Source: Chimonanthus salicifolius
Taxonomy: Eukaryota; Streptophyta; Magnoliopsida; Laurales; Calycanthaceae
DNA length: 64,000 bases
Direction: 5' to 3'
Assembly: GCA_013350335.1 (NCBI GenBank)
Contig: CM023535.1
Span: forward strand, 33,698,991-33,762,990
Below, piece by piece: positions 11,149 to 21,734 of this stretch (the stretch's first letter is position 1; the number at the start of each line of letters is the position of its first letter). The notes beneath the pieces are model-generated. The model did not search any database, was not told the DNA's origin, and worked only from the letters and a program-made list of their open reading frames with translations. A program made the translations under genes and the position numbers.

Positions 11149-14100
11149 TGTAACACCCCGCCCTTTTCACTCTAAATTTTCAGAGTTTATTTTTTTTTTA
11201 TCAATAAGTGATCGGGGCGGAATGTCACGACGCGAGTTAAGTTCGGATCTCTAAATCCGTCCCTTAACTGGCCAAGCCCATGTGCGTATGAACTAAGTCC
11301 ATAAAACTGATCCGCACATGGTATATATTTAACTAGCGGAATTAACTTAGTCTAGATCTAACTGAGGTTATAATAGAACCTATGATTAATCCAATTTCCA
11401 TTTTTAGATAGCAAAGTACCTTATTTATTTTCCAAAATTATTATATAACCTTAGTCTACTATTCATTCCAAACCATTCAAATAAATCCAACCATAGCATC
11501 TACTTAACTACTTATTACATGCCAACATCTAATTTAACAAATTACATTGTTCCAAATAAATCAACTAATAAGTCCATAAATAATCCATTCATAGTCCATT
11601 GCAATCATTCAAATCGCCCAAGTTTTCGTACTTGGTCCTCTTCTCCAACCACGTTCTTTCCTTTCCCTGCATCATCCACTAAAGATATAGATAGGGCGTT
11701 AGATCAACGCGCCCAGTAGTGTTTCCGAATAGGGCTACCACATGGTTAGTCAAAAACATGCAAATAGGATAATAGTTATACATGTGTGACAAATTCTATA
11801 AAAATATGCTATGTATGAAATGAGCATGTAATGAGTCCCACCCATCACCATTCAACATAGCCATTACTTGACGGGATTCTCATCGCCAAGGTAACCCACA
11901 GTGGTCTTTCGGACGCCCCGACGGAGTGTGGCCTCCGGATTCCTCCTGATGGGACACTCATCATCAGGGTACCCCACAATGGTCTTTCGGACGCCCCGAC
12001 GGAGTGTGGCCTCCGGTTACTTCCCCATCATCCCATGCTATGCGTGAGATGTCTATGCAAACATGCCATTTGTAAATATAACATTTGATACAAATAACTT
12101 AAACAAATAACATAAAACAGCGAATAAGTTGTGTGGTTACAACAAGGTAGGAAACCTACAATATTTTTACTTTGTTCGACCCTTCCTTTGGACCGTCTTT
12201 CGATCACAACTTTGTACACCGTTCTAGAAATCCGAATACCCTATATACATGGCAGCAAGTTAATCATTTGACCATATGATTCTAATTTGATTTAAATCCC
12301 AAAAATCCACTTTGTGGGGTTCGGCCATACCCCATGGCCGAACCTCACCCATTTAAACTTTGATAAATCTTTTATTTACTTAATACCCTCTAAGTATCCC
12401 AAACTTTTCAAATGACACTTGGTAGGGTTCGGCCATACTACATGGCCGAATCTTACCGCCTTAGGTTTTGGCTCATAAATCCATTCTTTTGATCATTTCA
12501 TCTTTTCATCCTTATTTACAATAATGCCATTATGCTATCCTTAGCCTAATTTAGACAACAAAGTCCATTACATGACAATTGGTGGGGTTCGGCCACATAA
12601 CATGGCCGAACCTCACCCTAAAGATTTTAATCCTATTTTCCATCATCTTAATACCAAATCCATAATTGATGTGATTTCCATCTTTTTGAAAGCCAATCCA
12701 AACAACCAAATACTTACATGGGGTTCGGCCATCCAAGGTGGCCGAACCCTATGTCCATGTTTTGGTCTTCTAAAACATGTGTTTGATGTTATTTAAACAT
12801 ACAAAATCAATATTATATTGCTGCCATTATACCTCTTAAACACCATCTAAATCAGTTCATCTACTTGTCCCAAATGACCATATTAATTCATGAAATTCGG
12901 CAATCCAAAATGGCCGATCCAAATGATCCATTTCATCAGTTTTGGACCACTGTTTTAAACCATATTAACTTCAGTCCTTTGTCATACAGATCCATGCTTT
13001 TAACCCTTTCCAAAGCATGTATTTGAATCTTAAATAATAACCCAAAACAGTCCACATATTTCATGGCTTATATGTTTCAAATACATCACAGCCATACCTT
13101 TATTTGCATGGGGTTCGGCCCTCCATGGTGGCCGAACCCTATGTCCTTTGGTTTTGAGTCTCTTAATCATTCATCTATGTCCAAAATAACTTCCTTATTT
13201 ATGTTTTTACCTTTTTAAAATATACACTTAAAATCATCTAAATCAGTCCATGGGGTTCGGCCATACACATGGCCGAACCCTATGGTTCTCTTAATGGAAA
13301 TCCACCCATATTTATCTATGAAATTAATCAGTAAATTAACATAAGATAAATATGGTTTAGTCATGTCATATCCACTCCAAAACAGCAAGCTTAATTCCAT
13401 ATAAAAATCTTTTAAAATCCTCACTCCAAAATATGGATTTTTGACTTTCAAATACCATAGAATCCACCAAGTTTTTCCATGGGGTTCGGCCATCCAATAG
13501 GGCCGAACCCTGTGGTCCATATTTTATCATTTTAGACATCATAATTCTAGGTCCAAACCATTGATGGATCTGGCCATACAATGGCCAAATCTCATTTTCT
13601 TAACCAATCTATTAAACAAGGGTTCAAAATGCACTTACTAATACCGCGTCTCCTTCGGTTCCTTTGACTCCTTCTTTGCCCCTTTATCTCCTTGACCTCT
13701 CCTTCTTTCTTACTGTTCTTTGGGCTGAGACTGATCTTGATGCAAGCTCCTTGAGATAATTCAGCCAGGTGACAAGGACTTAAGAGAGTGAGAGAGAGAG
13801 AAAGGGAACTTTGGTCTTGAATAAAATTGCTATCCTTGTTGCCAAAACCCTTTTGCTGATTTTTGTCTAGATGAAAGAATTACCCAAAACTAATTGAAAA
13901 ATAAACAACCAGCTGCTGCTCTTGGTTTAGAAAGATAGAGGACGTCTATGAGTGATAGAGGGATAGAGAGATAGAGAGAGTAAAAATGAAAATCCTTTCC
14001 TTGACCAAAAACAGCCCAAGGTTAATCCTTGTGTAACTCCCTCTCTACAATCAAGGTTCTTTATGTTACTTGGGGGTTTCATCTATGAAATGAAACACCC

Positions 14101-15157
14101 CAAGCAACCAACGTCCCTTGTGGTTGGACTAGTGTAACCCCCCCTTTTCCTTAGATTCTCACATGGGAGTTTCATATTGAGATGTAACTCCCATGTGCTG
14201 CACCATTCTCCATTGTTTGCCTCTATGTTTTGGCCTATGTAACAGCCACCATTCCTATGTGTAACTCCACAAACAGCAGCTCCATTCAGCCCTCATCAAC
14301 GTCCCATGTGGGAGTTCTATCATGGGAATAAAACTCCCCTCCTCCAAGTGTGAACACACTTTGTAACCCCCATTGGTTTAGTATCTAATTTGAATTTGGA
14401 ATGCCATAGAATGCCATAATCTATTGTGTGTAACTCCTCCAATAAGCTACCCATTTTATTCTCCAACCTTGGAGTTACATGCATGAACCATTAATCCATG
14501 CATTGGCTGTCTTTTGGAGACCCAAGCAAGGCATAAACCCTATACCATCTTCAATGTGCACAATGATTTGAAAACTCAATTCTCACCCATGTAACTCCAT
14601 GTAACGTCATTTCCATTCTTAACTTGGGTGGGAGTTACATGCACATAAGTTTCCCATGCAGCCAACGTTTTTAGTGTTTGAATTTGAATCAGCCTACAAT
14701 CCTTCTATCTCTACATCTTACTCATTTAAAAATACCTATTCATTCAACTCATTTAATCAACTCACCCAACCTAACTCATTCATTTAATTTAACTTAACTA
14801 ATAAATTCAACTCAACTTAACCAACCATTCATTTCAACTCAACCAAACTCAAATAATTAATAGACTTAAATTAAATAAGCTTGAACTCAATCCATGGTTA
14901 ATCATGCCATTCACACGACCCATTGGGTCCCATCTAGCCATTTTGACCCATTTAACCAAATTTGACCCAAATATGCTTCTTGACCCGTTTAAATTTATCT
15001 TACCCATTTATTTGTTTTGTAAACCAACTATCATCCTTTGGGTCTTGATTGAGCCATTGACCCATTTAAATTCAAATCAATTTTTATCACAATGGCAATT
15101 CCGTAAATATGAATATTTTCATATAAACTGATAACTTTGAAATTCCAGGGTGTTACA
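11149..15157 (-). repeat. Element A 5' LTR
   Basis: 4009 bp, near-identical to 2039-6047 (about seven substitutions, no gap). It carries the element's working promoter: TATA box 12241-12247, the palindrome array 12305-13590 upstream, and the R-U5 hairpin 11694-11714 downstream. Ends GGGTGTTACA at 15157, followed by the duplication TTTCC. Confidence 0.97.
12241..12247 (-). promoter_or_regulatory. Predicted TATA box of the element A 5' LTR
   Basis: The minus strand reads TGTATATAGGG here. The aligned site is TATAAATAGGG in LTR S1 (19062-19069) and TTATAAGG in the C 3' LTR (38653-38660). About 30 bp downstream all copies carry a conserved GAACGGTGTACAA-like block, the likely transcription start region. 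Confidence 0.6.
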
Positions 15158-15162
15158 TTTCC
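15158..15162. repeat. Target-site duplication of element A, right copy
   Basis: TTTCC, identical to 2034-2038. Confidence 0.95.
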
Positions 15163-15919
15163 TCTCACCAAGGTGTCTCTTACCTTACCCAAGACACCCC
15201 TTGGCTAACACCAAGACACTATGGAGCTCCCCAATCGTGTGCCCCTTGGGTCTCCATCATGATATGGAAACCCTCCATCTTCCACTTGACTCACTCAAGT
15301 CTCCTCCACTTCCATGTAACTCGGCTCAACTCACTTATCTCAACTCAACTCTATTTAACTTATTTAAATCAACTCAACTTAACTCAATCCACCTTGACTC
15401 ATTTCCCACTTAGCTCCAGTGATTTTAATTTCCAACTCAACATAATTTAACTCAACCTTTGAGCTCACCCATGGTTGACCAAGTCAACATGGTTAGCCGA
15501 TCATGCATGTTACATTAACCACTTGCCACCTCACTTGATGAGGTGGATTTGGGTCCCACTTGGCCATGTCAATCACATACCACCTCATATACATGCCACC
15601 TCATTTTTTTGAGGTGCATCCCATGCCTTGGATCTTAATTGGGTATTTGACCCAATTAAATTAATCTTTTACCTATTTACTTTCAAAATCCATTCACCTT
15701 GACCCATTGGGTCCCAATTGGGTAGTCAACCCATTTAATCACACTTACCCAATTATTTCCAACCCAAATTCTACCCTTGATCCATTTGATCATAATTGGC
15801 TATTGACCCAATTCTTACCCATCTAAAGTCCATTCCATCCATAATCTTAAAAAAACTAATTTAACAATTTAAATAGATAAATCCAATATTTTTATGCATT
15901 GAAAAATCCGGGTATTACA
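15163..15919 (-). repeat. LTR X, right part
   Basis: Continues LTR X after element A and ends in ATCCGGGTATTACA, the start of a minus-oriented LTR. The block with CTCCATC...ATGGAAACCCTCCATCTTCC matches 21270-21320 of the element B LTR. The next bases (15920 on) are neither a PPT nor internal sequence but the middle of another LTR, so X appears to be a solo LTR inserted into the element B 3' LTR. The open frames at 15150-15450 are not genes. Confidence 0.75.
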
Positions 15920-16260
15920 GAGCGTGGACTCCTTCCTCTGCGCAGGGTTTTCAAACTGGTTCCTCCTGAGCTCTTTGGCCCAAATTACACCGTACTCCTA
16001 TCTAGGAATCCCGGACAAGGCCAAAATATCAATGGTTCACATAGCTTCTTTCAAGCTAGTTTTCAAGCCCCAAGTCATGTCCGAACAGCTCATAACTTGG
16101 CTTGCTGTCCCATGTTCTCCCTCCCATGCCATGCATGAGATCATGAATGCAATAATGAATTTTCATTTCAAATCACATGTTGCCATCGAAAACAATTCAT
16201 AATCATATACATTTCTTAAATCAAAGTAAGTCATCATGTTTGGAAACACAAATCAATAAC

Positions 16261-16295
<35 letters not shown>

Positions 16296-16398
16296 ATCCA
16301 CATGTATTTCAATAAGGTTAGAATCCTACCCACGTCCGATTTACTGTCCTTTTCTTGTTTCACACGAACAATTGCTAACCGTCGCGTGAAAGTGAATC
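15920..16398 (-). repeat. Element B 3' LTR, first visible segment
   Basis: Begins GAGCGTGGACTCC, equivalent to about 367-380 of LTR X, so the LTR starts mid-way here because X interrupts it (its beginning must lie left of the window). Contains an extra block of about 165 bp (15943-16108) that LTR X lacks, then the shared CCATGCCATGCATGAGA landmark, a TA microsatellite, and the first half of the TCCTACC block. Continues at 20183 after solo LTR S1. Confidence 0.7.
16266..16293. repeat. TA dinucleotide microsatellite
   Basis: About 14 uninterrupted TA/AT units inside the element B 3' LTR; likely length-variable. Confidence 0.95.
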
Positions 16399-19300
16399 TG
16401 TAATACCCTAAATTTTTCAATATATCAATTTACATGAATTTATCCATATTTACGAAACTGGCATTGGATTTATAAATTGAAGGGTTATAATCATAGATGA
16501 GAAAAATGGTGGGACCCGTTGCTCAATGTACTTGTATAAGGATTAAATTAAGTTAAAAAGGGTAATATACATTTATTTGGGTCAAAGAGGTTAAATGGAT
16601 CAGAGGACCCAAATGGGACCCAAAGGGTCGTGGTTGACATGTTTGACCATTAGGTGAACTCAAAGCTTAATTGGGTTAAAATGAATTAAATGTTTGAGTT
16701 TAGATTGAGTTGAAATAAATGATGGAGTTTAGTTGAGTTGAATTTATGAGTTGAGTTACATTAAAGGAAATGAATGAGTTGAGTTGGGTGAGTTAAATAA
16801 ATGAGTTAGATGGAATAATTATTTTAAGTGAGTGAAGTGTGTGTAAGATGGTGGTATGAGCTGGTTGCAAGTTTTAACACAATGAAAACATGGGCTGCAT
16901 GGTTATTCCATGTATGTAACTCCTAAGATAGAGATGAATGATAGTGGCGTTACATGGGAGTTACATAGGTGAGGAATGCATTTCAAATTCAAGTTGTGAT
17001 GCATGTTGGAGTAGCATGGATTGATAGTTCCTGCATGTAACTCCAAGGATGGAAAATGAACGGAGTTGCTGTTTGGTGGAGTTACACAAAGAGGTTATGG
17101 CATTTCAAATTCAAATCTTAGTCTACACGTTGAAGGAAGGGGAAGGGTTCCATCTTAAGATGAAACCCCCGTTTGAGTTGTTAATGAGAGAAGGAGGTAA
17201 GGGGGAGGTTACACCAGTGCATACAGCAAGACAATCGATGGGAAGCCGTTGGGTACCCTTGGAGTTTCATCTCAAAGATGAAACCCCCAAGGGATGTATT
17301 AAGAAATGAAGGTTACACAGAGGTCTCATATTCAAATTATTACACACGTTGGAAATATGAGGATTACCATCTTAGAAGGAAAATCAAAAGCCAAGAAACC
17401 GTTGGTGGGTTTCATCTCAAGGATGAAAACCCCACATGAGATAAGTTATGGAAATAAAGGAGGGGAGTTACAAGTGTTAAACTCTAGAGACAACACCAAG
17501 GATGGTTTGCATTAGACAAAAGGATTCTCATTGCTCTCTCTCTATCTCTCTGCCTGTCTTAGACGTTGATCATCATTTCAAAACCAAGAACAGCAGCTGG
17601 TTGCTTATTTTCAATCAGTCCTTGGTTGATTTCTTTCATCAAGACAAGTTCAGCCAAAGGGTTTTGGCATCAAGGCTTAGCACAATCATCCAAGGCCAAA
17701 GTTCTCTTTCTTTCTCTCTCATTTTCTCTCTCAAATTCATATCACCTGGCTGAAGTATTCCAAGGAGGTTGTAGCAAGGTTAATCTTAGTTAAGAGAACA
17801 AGAAGGTAGAGGGAAGGTTAGGGAAGTAAAGGACCAAGGAAGGAGTCAAAGAACCGAAGGAGACGCGGTATTGGTAGGTGCACTATGAACTTTGTCAAAT
17901 AAGTTGATTAAGAGAATGTGATCCGGCCATTGTATGGCCAGATCCATCAATGGTTTAGATCAGGTATTATGCTGTCTTTAAATAACAAAATATGGACCAT
18001 AGGGTTCGGCCCCTTTGGATGGTCGAACCCCATGGGAAAACTTGGTGATTTTTATGGTGTTTGAGAGACAAAATCCATATTATGAAATGGAGGTTTTAAA
18101 GGATTTAAAAGGTAGATAAGCTTACTGTTTTGGAGTAGCTATGACATGGCTGAGCCATGTCAATGTTATGGTTAATTTGCTGATCAACATCATAGATAAA
18201 TATTGGAGGGTTTTCATTAAGAGAACCATAGGGTTCGGCCATACAGACTGTTTTGATGGATAGTTGGATTAAGTTTATGATGGAACTATGTGGTAATTAT
18301 ATATTTGTCTATGGACTTAGATTAGGTAAATAATCAGCCATCATGAATGATGGAAAGTGGGGACAAAAATCAGATTAGTGAGGTTCGGCCATGTAGTATG
18401 GCCGAACCCCACTAATGGTGATTGATGGACTTAGTGGTTAATTTATATGGATGTATGAAGGGTTTAAAAAGGACCAAAATTAAGTGGTGAGGTTCGGCCA
18501 TGTGTATGGCCGAACCCCACTAAGATGGTTTTATTTTAGGCGATGGAAGTTAGCAAAAATAAGCATTGGTTAGACCAATGGCAAAACTGTAAATACAAGA
18601 TAAATTGTATATGTGAATGGATTGATTAAAAGACTTGAAAAGAGGGGTCCAAAATCAAGTGGTAAGGTTCGGCCATGTTGTATGGCCGAACCCTACCAAA
18701 GTATGTTTGAGGTGTGAAGTAGATTAAGTATGACTATTGGTGTTTAAGATAAATTAAACAAAAGGATAGTCTAAATGGCATAGTTGTAATTATGGATGAA
18801 ATGATCAAAGATAAAATGATCATAAGATTGGATATATGGGCCAAAACCAATATGGTAAGGTTCGGCCATGATGTATGGCCGAACCCTACCAAGGTTCATT
18901 TGGAAGTTTGGATTAATTAGATGATTTTAATTAAATAAAAGAGTGACCAAAGTTTTAAATGGGTGAGGTTCTGCCATGGGGTATGGCCGAACCCCACAAA
19001 GTGGATTTTTTGGACTTAGATTAAGTTGGAATCTTATGGTTAAAAGCTTGACTTGCTGTTATATAAATAGGGCCACGGGATTTGCTTGAACGGTGTACAA
19101 GTTGTAAATGGGAGACGGTTCAAGAGAAGGGTCAAATTAAGTGATCATTGTGTAGGTTTCCTACCTTTATTGTAACCACATTTCTATTTGCTGTTTTATG
19201 TTGATTTCGATAAGTTATATGAATGTAAAGTTATGTTTCTAAATGGCATGTTTGCATAGACATCTCATGCATGGCATGGGATGATGTTGTTGTAACTGGA

Positions 19301-20177
19301 GGCCACACTCCATCGGGGCGTCCGAAAGACCACTGTGGGGTACCTTGATGATGAAAATCCCATCAAGAGGAATCGGGAGGCCACACTCCGTCGGGGCGTC
19401 CGAAAGACCACTGTGGGGTACCTTGACGATGAGAATCCCGTCAAGAGGAGGCTATGTAGAATGGTAATGGGTGGGACTCATTACATGTTCATTTCATACA
19501 TAGCATGTTTTTATGGAATTTCGTCACACGTGTATTATTATATTATTTGCATGTTTTTATACTAACCTTGTGGTAGCCCTATTCGGAAACACTACTGGGC
19601 GCGTTGATCTAATGCCCTATCTCTACCCTTAGTGGATGACGTAGGAAAGACAAGGAATGAGGATCGAGAAGGGGACAAGCAAAGGAGCTTGGGCGGTTTG
19701 AATGATTTGAATGGACTTTGAATGGACTATTTATGGATTTGTTATTTGATTTATTTGGACAATATAATTTGGTAATTAGATGTGTTGGCATGTAATAAGT
19801 AGTTAAGTAGATGCTATGGTTTGATTTATTTTGGATGGTCTGATTGAACGATTAGTTAAGATTGTTTAGTAATTTTTGGAGATTATGATTAAGTACTTTG
19901 CTATCTAAGAATGATAATTGGAGTAGCCATAGGTTATATTATAACCATCAGTTAGTTTAAGTTTAAGTTTTTTTCCGTAATTCTATTAGTACCGTGTGTG
20001 GATCGATTCTTATAGACTTAGTCCATACGCACATGGGCTTGGCCAGTTAAGGGTCGAATTTTAAAAGTCCGAACTTAACTCGCGTTGTGACACTCCGCCC
20101 CGATCACTTGAGTATTATTATTTATAAAAAAAATAAATAAACTCTGATAATTAGAGTGAAAAGGGCGGGGTGTTACA
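16399..20177 (+). mobile_element. Solo LTR S1 (plus-oriented relative of the element A LTR)
   Basis: 3779 bp running from TGTAATACCC to GGGCGGGGTGTTACA, flanked by the perfect duplication GAATC at 16394-16398 and 20178-20182. No PBS, PPT or coding region is attached, so it is a solo LTR left by recombination between two LTRs. It carries a TATA box TATAAATA at 19062-19069, TTCGGCCAT palindromes between about 18000 and 19000 (one at 18234 has lost its right arm), GA/CT-rich tracts around 17535-17730, a two-copy 78-bp-type tandem repeat 19301-19445 and the conserved hairpin 19597-19617. Open frames 17049-17793 and 19335-19791 are incidental. Confidence 0.93.
19062..19069 (+). promoter_or_regulatory. 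Predicted TATA box of solo LTR S1
   Basis: TATAAATA followed by GGGCC, with the conserved GAACGGTGTACAAG block about 20 bp downstream. The strongest TATA match among the related LTRs. Confidence 0.65.
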
Positions 20178-20182
20178 GAATC

Positions 20183-21734
20183 ACACTTCTTTACCTTATC
20201 AATTTAATCATATATTGATTTTTTTCGTTAATTCAATTACTTCTCACATCCTACCAGATAAACAGATATATCTGAAAAATATTAAAAATTCCAACTTTTC
20301 AATTCAGTCGACTTACCGCAGACTTTAATTGTTAACCGTCCAGTTACTGTCCTCTGCCTTACCGCAGACTTTCAGTTAGCTGAAACATAACTCAGTACTG
20401 TTTTCCCTTGACTCGATAACCTTTCAGTCGGCTGACTCTAAGTCAAAACCTCTGCATTCTCGATCAATCCACTTTCAGTCAACTGAATCACAGATTCAGT
20501 CGGCTGACTTTGGATCAGATTAACTATGTGTTCGGCCAGTATAGATTCAGTTGGTTGAATCCCCAACCAACAGTTTTCGTGCTTGCTCAGTAATCATTCG
20601 GTCGACTGACTGTTTGTCAGTCTCTTTCGTTTGATTCTTTGGCTAGACATTTCCTCATGGAATCCATTCCTTATTAATTTAAAACATAAATAATATCAAA
20701 CATGTAACTCTTGATGAGTTTATTCTACCCTCTAGCCGAAGCTCCAGTCCGTTTCATTATTTTTTTTCAATCCTTAGTTTACAACTGGACATCAACCTTG
20801 TTTCCAACACATATCCATTTTTCAAATGGACATCCAACTCCATGACCCTATGATAGTTTGGTCATCCCTTCAAATCAGATATCGAACCCATAGATTCGGC
20901 CACACCATGGCCAAATCTATGATTCACCCTTAGTCTTAATCCTACATTGTTTCTTAAACTTAAAACACACATTTTTCCCGTCTCCTTCTTTTATTTTGGT
21001 CTGCCTTTCCTCCTTAATCCTTCCCTTCCTTGGTGTTTCGCTAGTTCTCTCAGTGTAGAGATGGTGTAAGTGGAAGAGAGATAGAGAAAAAGATGAGGGA
21101 TCTCTTTGTTCCAAAAGATAAAACTAGGCCAAGGGGTGGAGTGTGCCTTTTTGTATACCAGTCCCAACTCTTTCACTTCCCCTCTTTAATATTTTGTCCA
21201 ATCAAGGAGTCCTTTGGTTTAACCAAGAGGACACTTGGCTTAAGCTAAAGAGTCTTTCCACCTTCCCAACGTGGGCATGGGTTTCATCTCCATTGAGATG
21301 GAAACTTTCCATCTTCCCTCTTAACTCACTTCAACTCAAGTAATTAATCTTGAACTCTAACCTTGAACTCATTCAATTGGACTTACTCAACTCAAGCAAC
21401 TTTAATTATTTTAAACTCAACACTTGTACTCAATTTAATTTGAACTCAATTGAGCTCACTCATGGTTTACCAAGTCAACCATGACCTATCCGACCATGCA
21501 TGTGGTGACATGGTCACCACAAGGCACGTGGGTCCCATCCTTGTCTTGTCACTTACATGCCACCTCGCTTGATGAGGTGGATTCATGCATTGGATCTTAA
21601 TTGGATAGTTGACCCAATTAGATTAACCTTACCCATTTACCTTAGAATCAGCTCATCTATGACCCATTGGGTCCCAATTGGGCAATTGACCCATTTAATT
21701 ACATTACCCAATTGCTTTCAAATCAAATCCTATC
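20183..21734 (-). repeat. Element B 3' LTR, second visible segment
   Basis: Resumes the LTR after solo LTR S1. It aligns with 665-2038 plus 15163-15700 of LTR X: TTAAAAATT...TTCAGTCGA at the start, then a palindrome array (20305-20625), the AGAGAGATAGAG tract near 21075, and the ACCCATTGGGTCC blocks near 21660. Open frames 20917-21176 and 21143-21861 are incidental. Confidence 0.75.
20305..20625. repeat. CAGTCGGCTGACT palindrome array in the element B LTR
   Basis: At least five variants of a self-complementary motif (TCAGTCGGCTGACT, TCAGTCAACTGAA, TTCGGTCGACTGACT and similar) over about 300 bp. It sits at the same LTR position as the CCGTCCGCGGACGG array of LTR X but has a different core. 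Confidence 0.75.

Larger units (their letters stand above)
2039..15157 (-). mobile_element. Element A: complete, recent Tekay/Del-type chromovirus (Ty3/Gypsy LTR retrotransposon)
   Basis: A 13,119-bp element with all canonical parts, transcribed on the minus strand: 5' LTR 11149-15157, PBS 11135-11147, gag-pol 10741-6110, polypurine tract 6048-6063, 3' LTR 2039-6047, bounded by the duplication TTTCC. The LTRs are each 4009 bp with no indel and only about seven substitutions that I can find by eye, so the insertion is recent. The coding frame is interrupted once. It landed inside LTR X, whose two halves flank it and align across the gap to the uninterrupted order in the element B LTR. Assignment to the chromovirus Tekay/Del clade rests on the single gag-pol frame, the integrase C-terminal chromodomain-like tail and the initiator-Met PBS. 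Confidence 0.97.

Noticed and set aside
16266..16293. TA run as a promoter TATA box
   Set aside because: It is a simple dinucleotide microsatellite of LTR B and not at the conserved TATA position.
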